Assembly (NCBI GenBank): GCA_964410485.1
Contig: CAYPHJ010000016.1
Span: forward strand, 1-58,430
From: CAYPHJ01 sp964410485
GTDB taxonomy: Bacteria; Desulfobacterota; Binatia; UBA9968
DNA: 58,430 bases
Reading direction: 5' to 3'
In this document: piece by piece, positions 8,101 through 16,110 of the stretch
Layout: every line of letters begins with the position of its first letter
Numbering within the stretch: the stretch's first letter is position 1
The notes under the pieces: generated by a model
What the model was told of the DNA's origin: nothing
Databases searched by the model: none
What the model saw: the letters and a program-made list of their open reading frames with translations, nothing else
Program-made: the position numbers and the translations under genes

Positions 8101-9030
8101 CCGATGTTGAGATTCGCGCGATAGTTCCGTCGCTTCGTTGCGCTCGAGGTTGCGTTCTGAAATGACGGCAGCCAACATCAAGGTTGCCGTGGTGATCGTC
8201 CCCGCGAAGGTTTGCAGCAGGAGCAGGGATAGGTTGGGATCATCGGGTGTGGCGAACGGTCCGAGCCCGTGCAAAGCGCCCACCAGCGCAAATGCGCTTA
8301 ACACGAACGCAGAGCCTACGGTGGCGTGTTGCCCAAAGCGCAATGCCGCCCACAAGAGCGGCAGGATTGCCAAATGCTCCATCCCGGAAGGAATTCTCCC
8401 CAGGAAGACGAGATAGCCAATGACGGCCAGCGAAAGCAGCAAACCGGCGCCTTCCAAGCCGCGTCCGCGAAACCATTGCGGGAAAGGTTGGGTCGCCCAG
8501 ATCAGGATCAGCGGCGCAATAATTAACTCGCCGACAGTGTCGCCAAGCCACCACGTCCGCCATAACAGGAAATATTGATTCCACGGAGCCAAGCCAGCAA
8601 CGGTCAAACTCGTAGCGCCCACGGTGGCGCTAATGACCGTGCTCACGGACGCCGCCAGGGCGAACCTGAAAATGTCTTTTGCCCGTTCGAAAGCTTCGCG
8701 ACCATTGGCAAAACGGTTGATCAGCAAGGCGGCGAAAACCGCCTCCAGCGTATTTCCAGTGGCAATAGCGAGCGCGGCTCCAAGCGAGTCCACGGCTACA
8801 ACGTTGAGTACAAAGGCGCCGATGAATACTCCGGGCCAGAGACGATGTCCCCACAAGAGAAGAGCCGCTAAAGCAATTCCGCTTGGCGGCCAGACCGCAG
8901 AGGCGCTCACGTGCGCAAAAGTCAACCATACAGCTACTTGGCCGGCGCCCAGGTACGTTGCTGCCAGCACCAGGATAGGGATGAGTTTGCGTATGCGCAC
9001 AGTCATATTTCTAGCCCCGCATTGTTTCAC
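5194..9030 (-). CDS. MASE1-PAS-GAF hybrid sensor histidine kinase with C-terminal receiver
   Basis: 1278 residues. Order: a MASE1 multi-pass membrane sensor (about 10-295, with SASAVWPPSGIALAALLLWG), three PAS/PAC modules (about 305-430, 437-555, 563-690), a GAF domain (about 700-840), a coiled-coil linker, a HisKA dimerisation helix with GGVAHDFNNIL (phospho-accepting H892), an HATPase domain with DNGAG-like and GTGLGLSVVYGIV boxes, and a receiver whose acceptor is D1186 in VILDLGLPKLNG. The HDFNNIL box is typical of hybrid kinases with an internal or separate receiver. It is an inner-membrane signal integrator; the signal is unknown. No response-regulator transcription factor is adjacent, so it is an orphan. 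ATG at 9030 or the internal ATG at 9006 (MTVRIRK) could be the start; neither has a strong ribosome site. Confidence 0.93.
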   Translation of the reverse strand: MKQCGARNMTVRIRKLIPILVLAATYLGAGQVAVWLTFAHVSASAVWPPSGIALAALLLWGHRLWPGVFIGAFVLNVVAVDSLGAALAIATGNTLEAVFAALLINRFANGREAFERAKDIFRFALAASVSTVISATVGATSLTVAGLAPWNQYFLLWRTWWLGDTVGELIIAPLILIWATQPFPQWFRGRGLEGAGLLLSLAVIGYLVFLGRIPSGMEHLAILPLLWAALRFGQHATVGSAFVLSAFALVGALHGLGPFATPDDPNLSLLLLQTFAGTITTATLMLAAVISERNLERNEATELSRESQHRFRQLTENLQQVFWMADQRKPEMLYISPAYERIWGRTCKSLYDTPASFIESIHPEDRELVVQTMQRQMRGETTDTEYRVIRADQSIRWVRDRGFPIRDETGRVYRVAGIADDITEQKRAQESLSESQKELADFFDNASLPLHWVGPDGIILRVNRAELRMLGYSEEEYIGHHIAEFHVGSENIQTILRRLLAGESLEEYPARMRCKDGSIRDVLIDSNVYRKGGQFIHTRCFTRDVTELKRAEEARARLAAVVESSADAIISKDLDGIITSWNAGAERLFGHTAQEMLGQPITRIIPPEKRDEELSILSALRRGERLETYETVRVGKNGQLVAVSLTISPVKDATGRIIGISKIARDISGRKLAERQLRERAHQQQTLYELVNRLNRATSVAEIYQSALDTLITGLGAERASILLLDEANVMRFKVWRGLSDTYRKAVEGHTPWSPGELNPQPVCVDNIGSIPLEEALRGVIQREGIGAFAFIPLLYSGKLVGKFMVYYNAPHAFTAEEVQLSQAIASQLAFGIERKRAEEELQRLNLELEERVNLRTRDLLRSISEREKLQEELLQAQKLESVGTLAGGVAHDFNNILNIIGGYTELIKRAGSDPIQLAKSAEVIHETINRGASLVRQLLSFVRKTGNKIEPLDLKEVLEKLYVILRETFPKEIQTSIHLNPGVHTVLADRNQLSQALLNLCVNARDAMPQGGKLELTTGFVLGSELSGRFKEARHDQRYALISVSDTGAGIPPGLINRIFDPFFTTKDIGHGTGLGLSVVYGIVANHAGFIDVISAPEQGSTFQVYLPLAQEPIVEGDTAANDEEHISVGNAETILLVEDEVKQVELMQTFLASHGYRVIAALDGLEAVETYLKRKNDIALVILDLGLPKLNGCEVLRKIKNINPAVRVILATGYMTEDAEVFSEHGELTTITKPYQLDDVLRKVGTAIDATKQLSRSPTGDHEPPALEENARFRPG

Positions 9031-9048
9031 TAAACATGTTTCACTAAA
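9023..9048 (-). promoter_or_regulatory. Tandem 12-bp direct repeat at the kinase start, possible operator
   Basis: TGTTTCACTAAA occurs perfectly twice (9023-9034 and 9037-9048), 14 bp start to start. Each copy contains an imperfect palindrome GTTT-CACT-AAAC. The pair overlaps the upstream start candidate of the kinase gene. A repressor or activator site is inference only. The rest of the 9031-9391 gap shows no gene. Confidence 0.35.
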
Positions 9049-9391
9049 ATACAGACGCTCACTCTGGTCGTAAACAAGCGCCGGGTTTGAGGGTTTCTAT
9101 CCTGTTTGGAGTAAGTGCAACGCTTCAAATGTTCATAGCACATTTTGTTTGTAAGGAAAGGGCGAAATTGCCGAGAAAAAAGTTATTCTGAACAAAGGGT
9201 GATAAGCTACAGGGCGAACGTTGCAAGTGTACAGGTTTACCGACAGGTGCGGCCCTTTTGGTCGCCGAAACTTCTCAATTGTTCACAAGAGTGTCATGGC
9301 AAGCCAATTGCTCGAATTGGGCGGACCGGAGAAAATATTGGAACAATTATTGCGGCGTTCTATCGTCACACATCTGACCAGAGGAGGAAAT

Positions 9392-9757
9392 ATGAAGAGA
9401 CTTGAAACCGCGGCGCCCTGGCGCAGGAAATCATTGTTTGTTGCCGGGCTAGCTCTATTGACCGTTGTTAACGGTTGTTCCGGCGGGGGTCTTACGACAA
9501 GGGAAAAAGGCGCCGGAATCGGTGCGCTTGGAGGCGCAGCTACGGGAGCGATTATAGGTGGTGCCGTGGGTAACCCCGGGGCTGGAGCCGCCATTGGCGG
9601 CGCTTTAGGTCTCGGCGCCGGCGCCCTGGTTGGCGATCAGCTCCAGGGACAGGAAATGCGGCAACAAGAGCAGGACGAGCAAATTCGTAGAAACCAGGCG
9701 GAACTCGAGCGTCAGCGCCTGGATCTCGAGCGCATGAAGCGGCAGCGCGAATACTAA
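9392..9757 (+). CDS. Glycine-zipper lipoprotein with C-terminal coiled coil
   Basis: 121 residues from the ATG at 9392, chosen because GAGGAGG lies just upstream and the signal peptide then starts correctly (MKRLETAAPWRRK, hydrophobic core, lipobox VNGC with C29). The mature part carries a glycine-zipper membrane segment (GAGIGALGGAATGAIIGG, then GAVGNPGAGAAIGGALGLGAGALVG) like YMGG/SlyB-type envelope proteins. It ends in a charged helix rich in Q/E/R (EMRQQEQDEQIRRNQAEL), likely a coiled coil. Role is probably outer-membrane structure or stress response, by family analogy. It is a single gene followed by the convergent LigB-like gene. Confidence 0.8.
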   Translation: MKRLETAAPWRRKSLFVAGLALLTVVNGCSGGGLTTREKGAGIGALGGAATGAIIGGAVGNPGAGAAIGGALGLGAGALVGDQLQGQEMRQQEQDEQIRRNQAELERQRLDLERMKRQREY

Positions 9758-9804
9758 GCCAGGATGTGGGCCTGGGGCTTCGTTGCGGGCATGAATAATC
9801 CGAG

Positions 9805-10713
9805 CTAAGTGCTGGGTTCCCAGTAAGCAAACCCCATGGCGCATCCCACGCCCGTGCGCGTGCGGTAAAGCGGGAAATAATCAACAATGGCTCCGGGGCA
9901 ATCGGCCGTCGCTGCCGTCACGATCCAGTTCCGTATCTCGGAAGTGCCTTCCACTAACACGGACGCCGGCAGGCCGGTCATGAAATCCAGGTCGCGTGCC
10001 TCGACTGCGTTGAGGAAATTCCGATCTAGCTCTTCGTCAATCAGCGTATGGCTAAGTCCGCCTGACCCGATCACTAGAACACGCTCCGCACCGACGAACC
10101 GTTTCAAGGCGCGGGCCAACGCTTGACCGAACTCAACACAGCGCTTCGCCGATGGCGCCGGCGGATAATAGGTATTGACCATGACCGGAACGATGCGGCA
10201 GGGAGGCTCCGGCATGAGAAATTTGAGGACACGGGCAAATGCATGTCCCAAGCCGCCATCGTAACGGGTTTGCCTGGAATAGGCAGGATCGAATCCCGCG
10301 TCCATAAGGTCCGTAAGCAGGGCTTCGGCCAGAGATGAGTGGACTTGATAGCGGCTGCGATTTTGCGAATTCGGTTGTTTTAAGTAGTGCAGGCTCGTGC
10401 TTGCCTCCGCGCTGTCGCCGGTGAAGATACTAAACGGCGGCATGTTATCGTCGAGCAAGTTTTCATGCTGATCGTCCCCGACGACTATGAGGACGTCCGG
10501 GTGGAGCGCGGCCGCGCGCACGCGTAACTTTTCGATGGCGGTCATGCAACCACGCCACTTTGCCTGCTTAACTTCATCGGTCTCCTTTTCGAGCCCTGGC
10601 CTTTCAGGTAGTTTCTCGCTCTCGCGATTTCTCAGCACACCCCACTGATCCGGGCTGAGCATGAGCTGTGGTGCATGGGACATGGCCATACAACCGACGA
10701 GGTTAGCCATCAT
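9805..10713 (-). CDS. Class III extradiol ring-cleavage dioxygenase, LigB-like subunit
   Basis: 302 residues, the usual length for LigB-type catalytic subunits that cleave catecholic rings with Fe(II). Metal- and substrate-site histidines are visible: H13 in MAMSHAPQL, H83 in VVGDDQHENL, H157 in GGLGHAFAR and H222 in GSGGLSHTL. No separate LigA-like small subunit is seen next to it, so it may be a one-component member, or the partner lies elsewhere. Start is ATG-ATG at 10713/10710 behind AGAGG. The wider neighbourhood (UbiD, dienelactone hydrolase, CoA-transferases) supports a role in aromatic breakdown, but the substrate cannot be read from sequence. Confidence 0.85.
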   Translation of the reverse strand: MMANLVGCMAMSHAPQLMLSPDQWGVLRNRESEKLPERPGLEKETDEVKQAKWRGCMTAIEKLRVRAAALHPDVLIVVGDDQHENLLDDNMPPFSIFTGDSAEASTSLHYLKQPNSQNRSRYQVHSSLAEALLTDLMDAGFDPAYSRQTRYDGGLGHAFARVLKFLMPEPPCRIVPVMVNTYYPPAPSAKRCVEFGQALARALKRFVGAERVLVIGSGGLSHTLIDEELDRNFLNAVEARDLDFMTGLPASVLVEGTSEIRNWIVTAATADCPGAIVDYFPLYRTRTGVGCAMGFAYWEPST

Positions 10714-10799
10714 TCGCCTCTGATCGACTTTCCGCTGTGCTTCTGCGGCTCATGGATTGCGTGCCGGCGCTCTGGATCGAATGGTTCCGGGACTTGGGT

Positions 10800-11297
10800 T
10801 CAGAGCTGCCATTTTGAATCCTGCGTCTCATCCTTAGGTGGGGTTGCCACCTCATTTGTTTTCGGGCTCGCTGGAAGTTCTCTTACGTCGCCCAGAAGAA
10901 GATCACAAAACCTCTGCGCCTTTTCGTAGTCGTCCGGTTCACCGCCGATTGTGATCGTAGAGGCTGTAATGTGCATGCTCTTCGATCTGATGAGGCACAA
11001 CAGCGCCAGCGCGACCCCGAAAATGGCGGCAACGGGAGCGACAAACTCAGGCACAGTAAATGGCAGGGTGAAGAAATAGAGTGCTGCAGCAATGGCCAAG
11101 GCAATGACGCCGCCGGCGATAAAACTGAGATTACGGTGCCACTCGAGCTTAATACTCGTGATTGCCCCGCGTGGAATAGAAGTCCTTGCCTCGCCGCGCC
11201 AGCCTCTGTCCTTACGCTGATAGACATGATGGGTGGTCAGAACGATCTCGCTGTTGTCGGCCATCGATAGCCGTCCCAATTCGACATCCTCGGCCAT
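10800..11297 (-). CDS. Hypothetical inner-membrane protein with PH-like soluble part
   Basis: 165 residues from the ATG at 11297, preferred over a GTG 54 nt upstream because AGGAG lies 7 nt before it. Order: a soluble N-terminal domain (EIVLTTHHVYQRKDRGWRGE, then an IPRGAITSIKLEWHRN strand pattern) resembling bacterial PH-domain membrane proteins, two closely spaced membrane helices (about 78-100 and 105-125), a second soluble strand pair (MHITASTITIGGE) and a short helix ending in an acidic, disordered tail. No catalytic residues are seen. It is upstream of the LigB-like gene on the same strand with an 86-nt gap, so co-transcription is possible. Confidence 0.6.
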   Translation of the reverse strand: MAEDVELGRLSMADNSEIVLTTHHVYQRKDRGWRGEARTSIPRGAITSIKLEWHRNLSFIAGGVIALAIAAALYFFTLPFTVPEFVAPVAAIFGVALALLCLIRSKSMHITASTITIGGEPDDYEKAQRFCDLLLGDVRELPASPKTNEVATPPKDETQDSKWQL

Positions 11298-11814
11298 GTG
11301 CTCGCTCCTGAGTACGTAGACGGTTCTATTCTGAAACTGTAGCTGGCTCACGGATCTGAGTTTCCCACTATCGCTTTGCCGCCGTCAAGATAATTCCTCA
11401 ACAGGCCGCGTCTCTGCCGAGGTGTTGGGTTCTTGCGCCCGAGTTTCGGCCCGGCGCCCAGTTGCGCGCTAGGGCCGCTGTAAGAACGCGAGACTCGAAA
11501 ATTCGAGACACGGAGCTCCTGAAGGTTTAAGGCGCCTTGCCCAGGACTGGCGTAAATAGTATGAAAAGGCCGGGCGCTGTTTCTCGTTAGGGCAAAACGG
11601 GCTCTGCTACCCCGTCCTTCCGTTATGATGACCGAGCATGAAAACAATCTGCTGACCCGAACAGGTCCTTGCACCCCGTGCGGGCGGTTGTTGCGATGCT
11701 ATTGGCAGCCGGGTCGCGCTTGTCGAACATCATTGTGCATTCAGAGCTGGTGCCCGCGTCAATCGACTGCGGCGAGTATGCGAAAGCGCTCGAGGCAAGT
11801 CACACAAGGGAGGA
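11298..11814. other. Non-coding stretch of about 500 nt
   Basis: No gene with family resemblance or good codon pattern is seen on either strand. It includes a low-complexity palindromic segment near 11484-11512 (GAGACTCGAAAATTCGAGAC) related in style to the GAGTCTCG repeats at 26.47 and 30.03 kb. It should carry the promoters of the flanking divergent genes. Confidence 0.45.
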
Positions 11815-12801
11815 ATGAAGCAAATGTTTAGCACATTATGTGGCCTGGTTCTTTTCTTGTTTGTTTTTTTGACGCCGGTCGGCGCGCAAGAGCGCTACAT
11901 GCTGGGGTACGCCGGTTTTGCGGGATTTCAGATAGCGATGTGGGCTGTCAAAGACTTCGGGTTGCTCAAGAAGTACGGCCTTGATGGTGAGCCGGTGCTG
12001 GTTCCCGGAACGACCCGCCAGATCCAGGCGCTTGTGGGCGACAGCATTCACTTTGCGCACGTGGACGGCGCCGGGTTTGTCCGTGCCGTGATGCGCGGTG
12101 CGGATATCGTCATGGTGGGCGCCTCGCTCAACAAGTTTCCCTTCAGTTTCGTGGCGCAAAAGGAGATCCGCAAACCGGAGGATTTGATCGGCAAGAAAAT
12201 CGGCATCGTCAACTTTGGCGGTGCCAATGACCTTGCGGTGACCCTGCTCCTCAAGGAATGGAAGATCCCCCGCCAATCCGTAACCGTGTTGCAAAGTGGG
12301 GGAGGCACCAATCGGCTGGTGGCGATGTCGGCCAAGGCCCTTGATGCTACCGTGCTTTCGTATCCGGAACTCGGTGAGGCGCTGCGCATGGGGATGCACG
12401 AGTTGGGTAATCTGGATGAAGTTAGAAACGTCGATTATCCGATGAGCGCTGTCGCCGTGCGGCGCTCTTTTTTGCAGCGGAATCGGGACGCCGTCAAACG
12501 GTTCCTTGGAGCCTACGCTGAGGCAACTCATCAGTTCATGACCAACAAAGAGAAAGGCATTGCCGTTTACCGGCACAGACTCAAGCAGGAGAACCCCAAA
12601 GCGCTCGAGGAAACGTATCGGTTCTTTGCGCCGAAGCTCTCATTTCCGATACGAGTGTCGCACAACGGGTTAAAAAATACATTGGACTTGATCGTGCAAG
12701 AAAATCCCAAACTGGACATGCGCCTGGAGAGATATCTCGATGAGAGCATTCTTAACGAGCTGGAAAAGGAAGGATTTTTCAAGAAGATAGCCGGCAAATA
12801 G
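11815..12801 (+). CDS. NMT1/SsuA-type periplasmic substrate-binding protein
   Basis: 328 residues with a cleavable signal peptide (LVLFLFVFLTPVGAQ, cleavage likely before ERYML). The mature fold is NMT1/THI5-like: GYAGFAGFQIAMWAVKDFGLLKKYGL, PVLVPGT, the RKPEDLIGKKIGIVNFGGAND hinge region and the LDATVLSYPELG segment. Such proteins deliver small anions (sulfonates, nitrate, pyrimidine precursors, aromatic acids) to ABC importers. No permease or ATPase gene is nearby, which is common for this expanded family in uncultured soil lineages. ATG 11815 sits very close to GGAGG, and ATG 11824 would be better spaced; the Lys in MKQ favours 11815 for the signal peptide. A VOC gene and a MEKHLA gene follow on the same strand. 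Confidence 0.85.
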   Translation: MKQMFSTLCGLVLFLFVFLTPVGAQERYMLGYAGFAGFQIAMWAVKDFGLLKKYGLDGEPVLVPGTTRQIQALVGDSIHFAHVDGAGFVRAVMRGADIVMVGASLNKFPFSFVAQKEIRKPEDLIGKKIGIVNFGGANDLAVTLLLKEWKIPRQSVTVLQSGGGTNRLVAMSAKALDATVLSYPELGEALRMGMHELGNLDEVRNVDYPMSAVAVRRSFLQRNRDAVKRFLGAYAEATHQFMTNKEKGIAVYRHRLKQENPKALEETYRFFAPKLSFPIRVSHNGLKNTLDLIVQENPKLDMRLERYLDESILNELEKEGFFKKIAGK

Positions 12802-12810
12802 ACTGTAAGG

Positions 12811-12849
12811 GGTTCGAGTCGTTCAAAACGTTCAATCCGTATTAAATCG
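12811..12849. repeat. TTCAAA/TTCGAG low-complexity repeat
   Basis: GGTTCGAGTCGTTCAAAACG is followed by TTCAATCCG, in the gap between the binding-protein and VOC genes. It belongs to the recurring GTTCAAAnG family noted across the window. Confidence 0.5.
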
Positions 12850-12868
12850 TTGTGCGGAGGAGAAGATC

Positions 12869-13696
12869 ATGGTGACCCGAATACAGCATGCGGCGATCGT
12901 GAGCGAGAATTTTGTCCGAGAGGCGAAGTTCTATGAGGCGGTGTTTGGGATGATGCGATCCAAACCGGGTTCCGCTGAGGAAGAAAGGGCGATTCGGATG
13001 AACTATGCCGTCAGCATCAGTGACGGCTACGTAGGTATGACCGTCATCGGCAGAAAGCCCGGCTATGTTCCCGGGCTGCACCACTTCGGCCTTGATGTGG
13101 ATGATATTGACGGTGCCATTAACCGAATCAAAGAGCATTATCCGGCGGTCGGCGTGCTCAGACGTCCCTCGAACCGGCCATTCGCCACTTTCGGTGCCCA
13201 CGATCCCGAAGGAAATTATTTCGACTTGACACAAGAAGGAATGAAAAACCGAAAAGACGTCTACGTCGAAGCGGTCCGTGAACAGCCACGACGTATTCAC
13301 CATATCAAGCTGCGTGTCATGAACCCGACCGAGATAGCGGCTTTTTACCGCGATTTGTTCGACTTGCGGGAAGAAGAAAAGGCGCTGGAAGATCCGAATT
13401 TCTATCTTACAGATGGCAAAGTGACGCTCATTATCGCGCCGTGGAAGATGACCGATTACGAAGGCGCAGGTATCGATCGGCCCGGATTGGAACATCTTGG
13501 CTTCAAGGTAGAAAGCGTTGACAACGTCAAAAGAGAATTGGCTGCATTGCGAGAAGCCAATCCGGACATGGGCGAGCGAATCGTCAGCGTGCCCGAAGAG
13601 GCACAAAACCGGATCAACGTAATCGCCGCCTGCCGGCATGGCCGGCACCAATTCTCCGACCCCGACGGTGTATTTATCGATCTTTCTGACCGATAA
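12869..13696 (+). CDS. Two-module VOC (vicinal oxygen chelate) protein, possible type I extradiol dioxygenase
   Basis: 275 residues made of two betaalphabetabetabeta VOC modules (about 4-128 and 143-272), as in catechol 2,3-dioxygenase relatives. Module 1 has RIQHAAIV (H7), PGLHHFGLDVDD (H67 region) and DPEGNYFDL. Module 2 has RIHHIKLRV, PGLEHLGFKVES and HQFSDPDGVFIDLS. In two-module dioxygenases the metal ligands are two His and one Glu of one module, and such residues are present (HIK, EHLG, Asp/Ile end), but the exact triad is not certain. Glyoxalase-like or isomerase activity is possible. ATG follows GGAGGAGAAGATC. It is downstream of the binding-protein gene and 36 nt upstream of the MEKHLA gene. 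Confidence 0.8.
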   Translation: MVTRIQHAAIVSENFVREAKFYEAVFGMMRSKPGSAEEERAIRMNYAVSISDGYVGMTVIGRKPGYVPGLHHFGLDVDDIDGAINRIKEHYPAVGVLRRPSNRPFATFGAHDPEGNYFDLTQEGMKNRKDVYVEAVREQPRRIHHIKLRVMNPTEIAAFYRDLFDLREEEKALEDPNFYLTDGKVTLIIAPWKMTDYEGAGIDRPGLEHLGFKVESVDNVKRELAALREANPDMGERIVSVPEEAQNRINVIAACRHGRHQFSDPDGVFIDLSDR

Positions 13697-13732
13697 GAGT
13701 CCGTGCGCAGGAAGTTTACGCCTACCGGGACC

Positions 13733-14239
13733 ATGCAGCAGCCTAACGACTCCGACTGGAGCGAACCCGGAGAGAACAACTCATATCTGAAGCAGCACGT
13801 CGCGCGGCTGCTTTATAGCTTCAGCTACTGGACGGGAAGAAGTCTGCTTGAGCCCGATAGCGATCCAACAGAACAGGCACGGCGCCTTTTTAACGCGCCT
13901 TTCGTCGTTCTTTCTCATAATACCGCCCGCGACCCGATCTTGAACTATGCTAACCGCGCGGGATTGGCTTTATTTGAGTTGAGCTGGAAGGAAATGGTCG
14001 GTCGGCCATCACGTACAACCGCCGAGCCCAGCGGACAAGTAGAGCGGCAACGTCTGCTGGCGGCGGTTGCTAGACAAGGCTACATTGACAACTACCATGG
14101 GGTTCGCGTCACTAACACCGGCCGCCGATTTGCCCTAGAGGAAGCGACGGTATGGAATCTTATCGATGAGCGAGGCAGTTACTATGGCCAAGCGGCGCTC
14201 TTTAGCCAGTGGCGGTTTTTGGACGCTCGAGATTCGTAG
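13733..14239 (+). CDS. MEKHLA-domain protein
   Basis: 168 residues from ATG 13733; a GTG at 13703 would add ten residues. The whole protein matches the MEKHLA pattern: LLYSFSYWTGRSLLE, VVLSHNTARDPILNYANRAGLALFELSWKEMVGRPSRTTAEP, then QGYIDNYHGVRVTNTGRRFALEEATVWNLIDE and QAALFSQW. The domain is related to PAS folds and occurs alone in bacteria and fused to PAS or HD-Zip proteins in plants and bacteria; its ligand is not established. It is the last gene of the + strand set binding protein-VOC-MEKHLA, and converges with ubiD. Confidence 0.85.
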   Translation: MQQPNDSDWSEPGENNSYLKQHVARLLYSFSYWTGRSLLEPDSDPTEQARRLFNAPFVVLSHNTARDPILNYANRAGLALFELSWKEMVGRPSRTTAEPSGQVERQRLLAAVARQGYIDNYHGVRVTNTGRRFALEEATVWNLIDERGSYYGQAALFSQWRFLDARDS

Positions 14240-14261
14240 CTTCGCTCGAGTTGGTACGTTC

Positions 14262-15704
14262 TCAGTGTGTGCGTTGAAAGACTTCCTTCAGCAACGAGGC
14301 ATATTTTTGTTCCAGTTGATGTTTGATCTCATCGCTGACGGCATTGACCGCCGGGAAACTGTCGCGCCACTCGTAAGGGCGAGTGGCGTCAATCAAGGCT
14401 CGGGAATTTAATCCCTTGCGTTCCCGTGGAATGGCCGGATCCAATGGCCCGCTCCAAGCGCGTCGGATGATATCGATGTTTTCGGGTTCGGATCGCGTGG
14501 CCATTGCCCATATGACGTCGTCGGGATTGTAAATGTCGATGTCGTCATCCACAACGACGACGTAGCGGCCTAGATAAGCACCTGCGCGGCACTGGCTGGC
14601 GATGACAGCCGCCTGCTTGGCATGCCCGGGGTAGCGCTGCCTGATTTTAATGATCGAAAAAAAACGGTAACCGGCAGGATGTAGCCATACCCCTTTTACG
14701 TCCGGAACACCCGCATCCTCAAGCGCATTCCAGATCAGTGCCGATCGTTGGATCGAGCGATGAAAGCCTTGCCCGGCCGATGGACGCAACGGCGGCTCCC
14801 CGCATAGAATGGGATCATTGCGATAATAGAGCGCCTTGACGCGAACCACCGGTTCCGGGCGCTGGGCGCTCGCGTAGTAGCCGGGCCATTCACCGAACGG
14901 ACCTTCCGGTAATGCGTCGCCGGGAACCATTTCGCCTTCGATCGCGATTTCCGAATAGGCGGGAATAGGCAGCCCGGTCAATGGACCGCGTACAAGTTGA
15001 ATAGGTTCGCCGATTACGCCGCCGGCATAGGCGAACTCGCTCATTTTGGCCGGCACATCTGTGCAGGCCGCGAGAAAGAGTATCGGATGATGGCCGAAGG
15101 ACATGACCACCGGGCAGGGCCGCCCCGCGTCAAAATATTTCTGACGCTGTATGCGCCCATGTTTTCCGGGAGAAATGTAGAGCGTCAGAGCCCGGGGTCC
15201 TTGAAGCATGACGCGGTATGTTCCTGCATTCACCCAGCCCTCTTCGGGGTCCTGTGTGATTACGAGATCATCGGTGCCAATGTAGCGACCTCCGTCCAAT
15301 TCGTGCCACTGGGGTATGGGATAGGCCTCCAGGTCGATGTCTTTTTCAACGCGATTTTCGAAAACCGGTGCGTCTTCGAGATATTCCGGTTCGATGGCCT
15401 GGAGGTTTCGGATCTTCTGTCTCCAGGCCTGAATGAAGTCGGTCACGCCGACGTGGGGGTCGGTGCCCATCGCCAGAGCGAGCCTCTCGATCGTGTCGAT
15501 CTGACTGCACAAAATCTGCATGTCCGGCCGGGCATCGGGGATTCGTTCGAACAGCAGCGCCGGGGGGTTCTTGCTGCGCTCCAAAATCATCTCGAGCAAG
15601 CCACCGATATCTTTCCGCCATGGAATTCCCTGGAGCCGGTGAAGTTGGTTGATGGACTCAACTTGCGTCATCCACGCGCGCAGATCGTGGTTGGCAGCGA
15701 TCAT
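14262..15704 (-). CDS. UbiD-family prenylated-FMN-dependent decarboxylase (first copy)
   Basis: 480 residues from ATG 15704, preferred because AAGGAG lies 7 nt upstream; the frame runs 23 codons further but that part overlaps a dispersed repeat. UbiD features include the LRAWMTQVESINQLHRL start, R173-type segment PRALTLYIS, and the acidic pair in EIAIEG followed by EGPFGEWPGYYA, where prFMN-linked proton-transfer residues of the family lie. A later VVVVDDDIDIYNPDDVIWAMATR segment is typical. The family performs reversible (de)carboxylation of aromatic or alpha,beta-unsaturated acids. The prFMN synthase UbiX is not in the window. Likely upstream partner is the leaderless binding-protein-like gene at 16186-17097 on the same strand. 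Confidence 0.9.
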   Translation of the reverse strand: MIAANHDLRAWMTQVESINQLHRLQGIPWRKDIGGLLEMILERSKNPPALLFERIPDARPDMQILCSQIDTIERLALAMGTDPHVGVTDFIQAWRQKIRNLQAIEPEYLEDAPVFENRVEKDIDLEAYPIPQWHELDGGRYIGTDDLVITQDPEEGWVNAGTYRVMLQGPRALTLYISPGKHGRIQRQKYFDAGRPCPVVMSFGHHPILFLAACTDVPAKMSEFAYAGGVIGEPIQLVRGPLTGLPIPAYSEIAIEGEMVPGDALPEGPFGEWPGYYASAQRPEPVVRVKALYYRNDPILCGEPPLRPSAGQGFHRSIQRSALIWNALEDAGVPDVKGVWLHPAGYRFFSIIKIRQRYPGHAKQAAVIASQCRAGAYLGRYVVVVDDDIDIYNPDDVIWAMATRSEPENIDIIRRAWSGPLDPAIPRERKGLNSRALIDATRPYEWRDSFPAVNAVSDEIKHQLEQKYASLLKEVFQRTH

Positions 15705-15736
15705 AATATCTCCTTCGAAAATAGCGACTTGAGCGA

Positions 15737-15793
15737 AAATCCCCCGGTCCTGCGGACCCGCCCCCTTTGGCAAAGGGGGCTGTTGGGGGATTT
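15737..15793. repeat. Nested hairpin repeat AAATCCCCC...GGGGGATTT
   Basis: AAATCCCCC (15737-15745) pairs with GGGGGATTT (15785-15793). Inside it, GCCCCCTTT pairs with AAAGGGGGC around GGC (15760-15780). This is a widespread type of dispersed intergenic hairpin in environmental bacteria. Confidence 0.7.
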
Positions 15794-15847
15794 ATCGGCC
15801 TTTGATCCGCACCACTGGGATACGCTTTCTGTACTTAAGGGTTCATT

Positions 15848-15886
15848 TTCATCCTCTGCAGGCGAGTGTAAGCTCATGAAACACTC
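15848..15886 (-). repeat. 39-bp direct repeat, copy A (gene-start-like)
   Basis: 35 of 39 positions match copy B at 16111-16149. On the minus strand the repeat contains GAGTGTTTC-ATG and would encode MSLHSPAEDENE. It looks like a duplicated ribosome site and start codon, with no conserved downstream protein. Confidence 0.7.
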
Positions 15887-15968
15887 TCTAGAAAATTGGG
15901 GTTGTAGAGGGAGTGAAGGGACAGCGGCCCCACAGCGGTCACCCGCGTATGCTCCGCAGCGTCGTACT

Positions 15969-16056
15969 CCCTCGCTACGCGATCTCGGAAGATCGCTACT
16001 CGGGAACACGGCATCCCATTCCGATTCCCCGAGTAGCGCGAAGCGCGTAGCGAGGG
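15969..16056. repeat. Long nested inverted repeat
   Basis: CCCTCGCTACGCG (15969-15981) is perfectly complementary to 16044-16056 (13 bp), and CGCTACTCGGG (15994-16004) to 16028-16038 (11 bp). Read as RNA this gives one long interrupted hairpin. It lies between the two 39-bp direct repeats. The whole 15705-16185 gap holds repeats and no credible gene. Confidence 0.7.
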
Positions 16057-16110
16057 GCAGGGGACGCCGGACCTTCTCGATATGGCGTTGGGGTGATGGG
16101 CTGCCTCCAT

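Noticed and set aside
11625..11831. 68-codon + strand frame before the binding protein
   Set aside because: Arg/Cys-rich random-looking translation with no ribosome site.
15705..15773. N-terminal extension of the first ubiD
   Set aside because: It is encoded by the dispersed C5/G5 hairpin; the internal ATG has a strong ribosome site.
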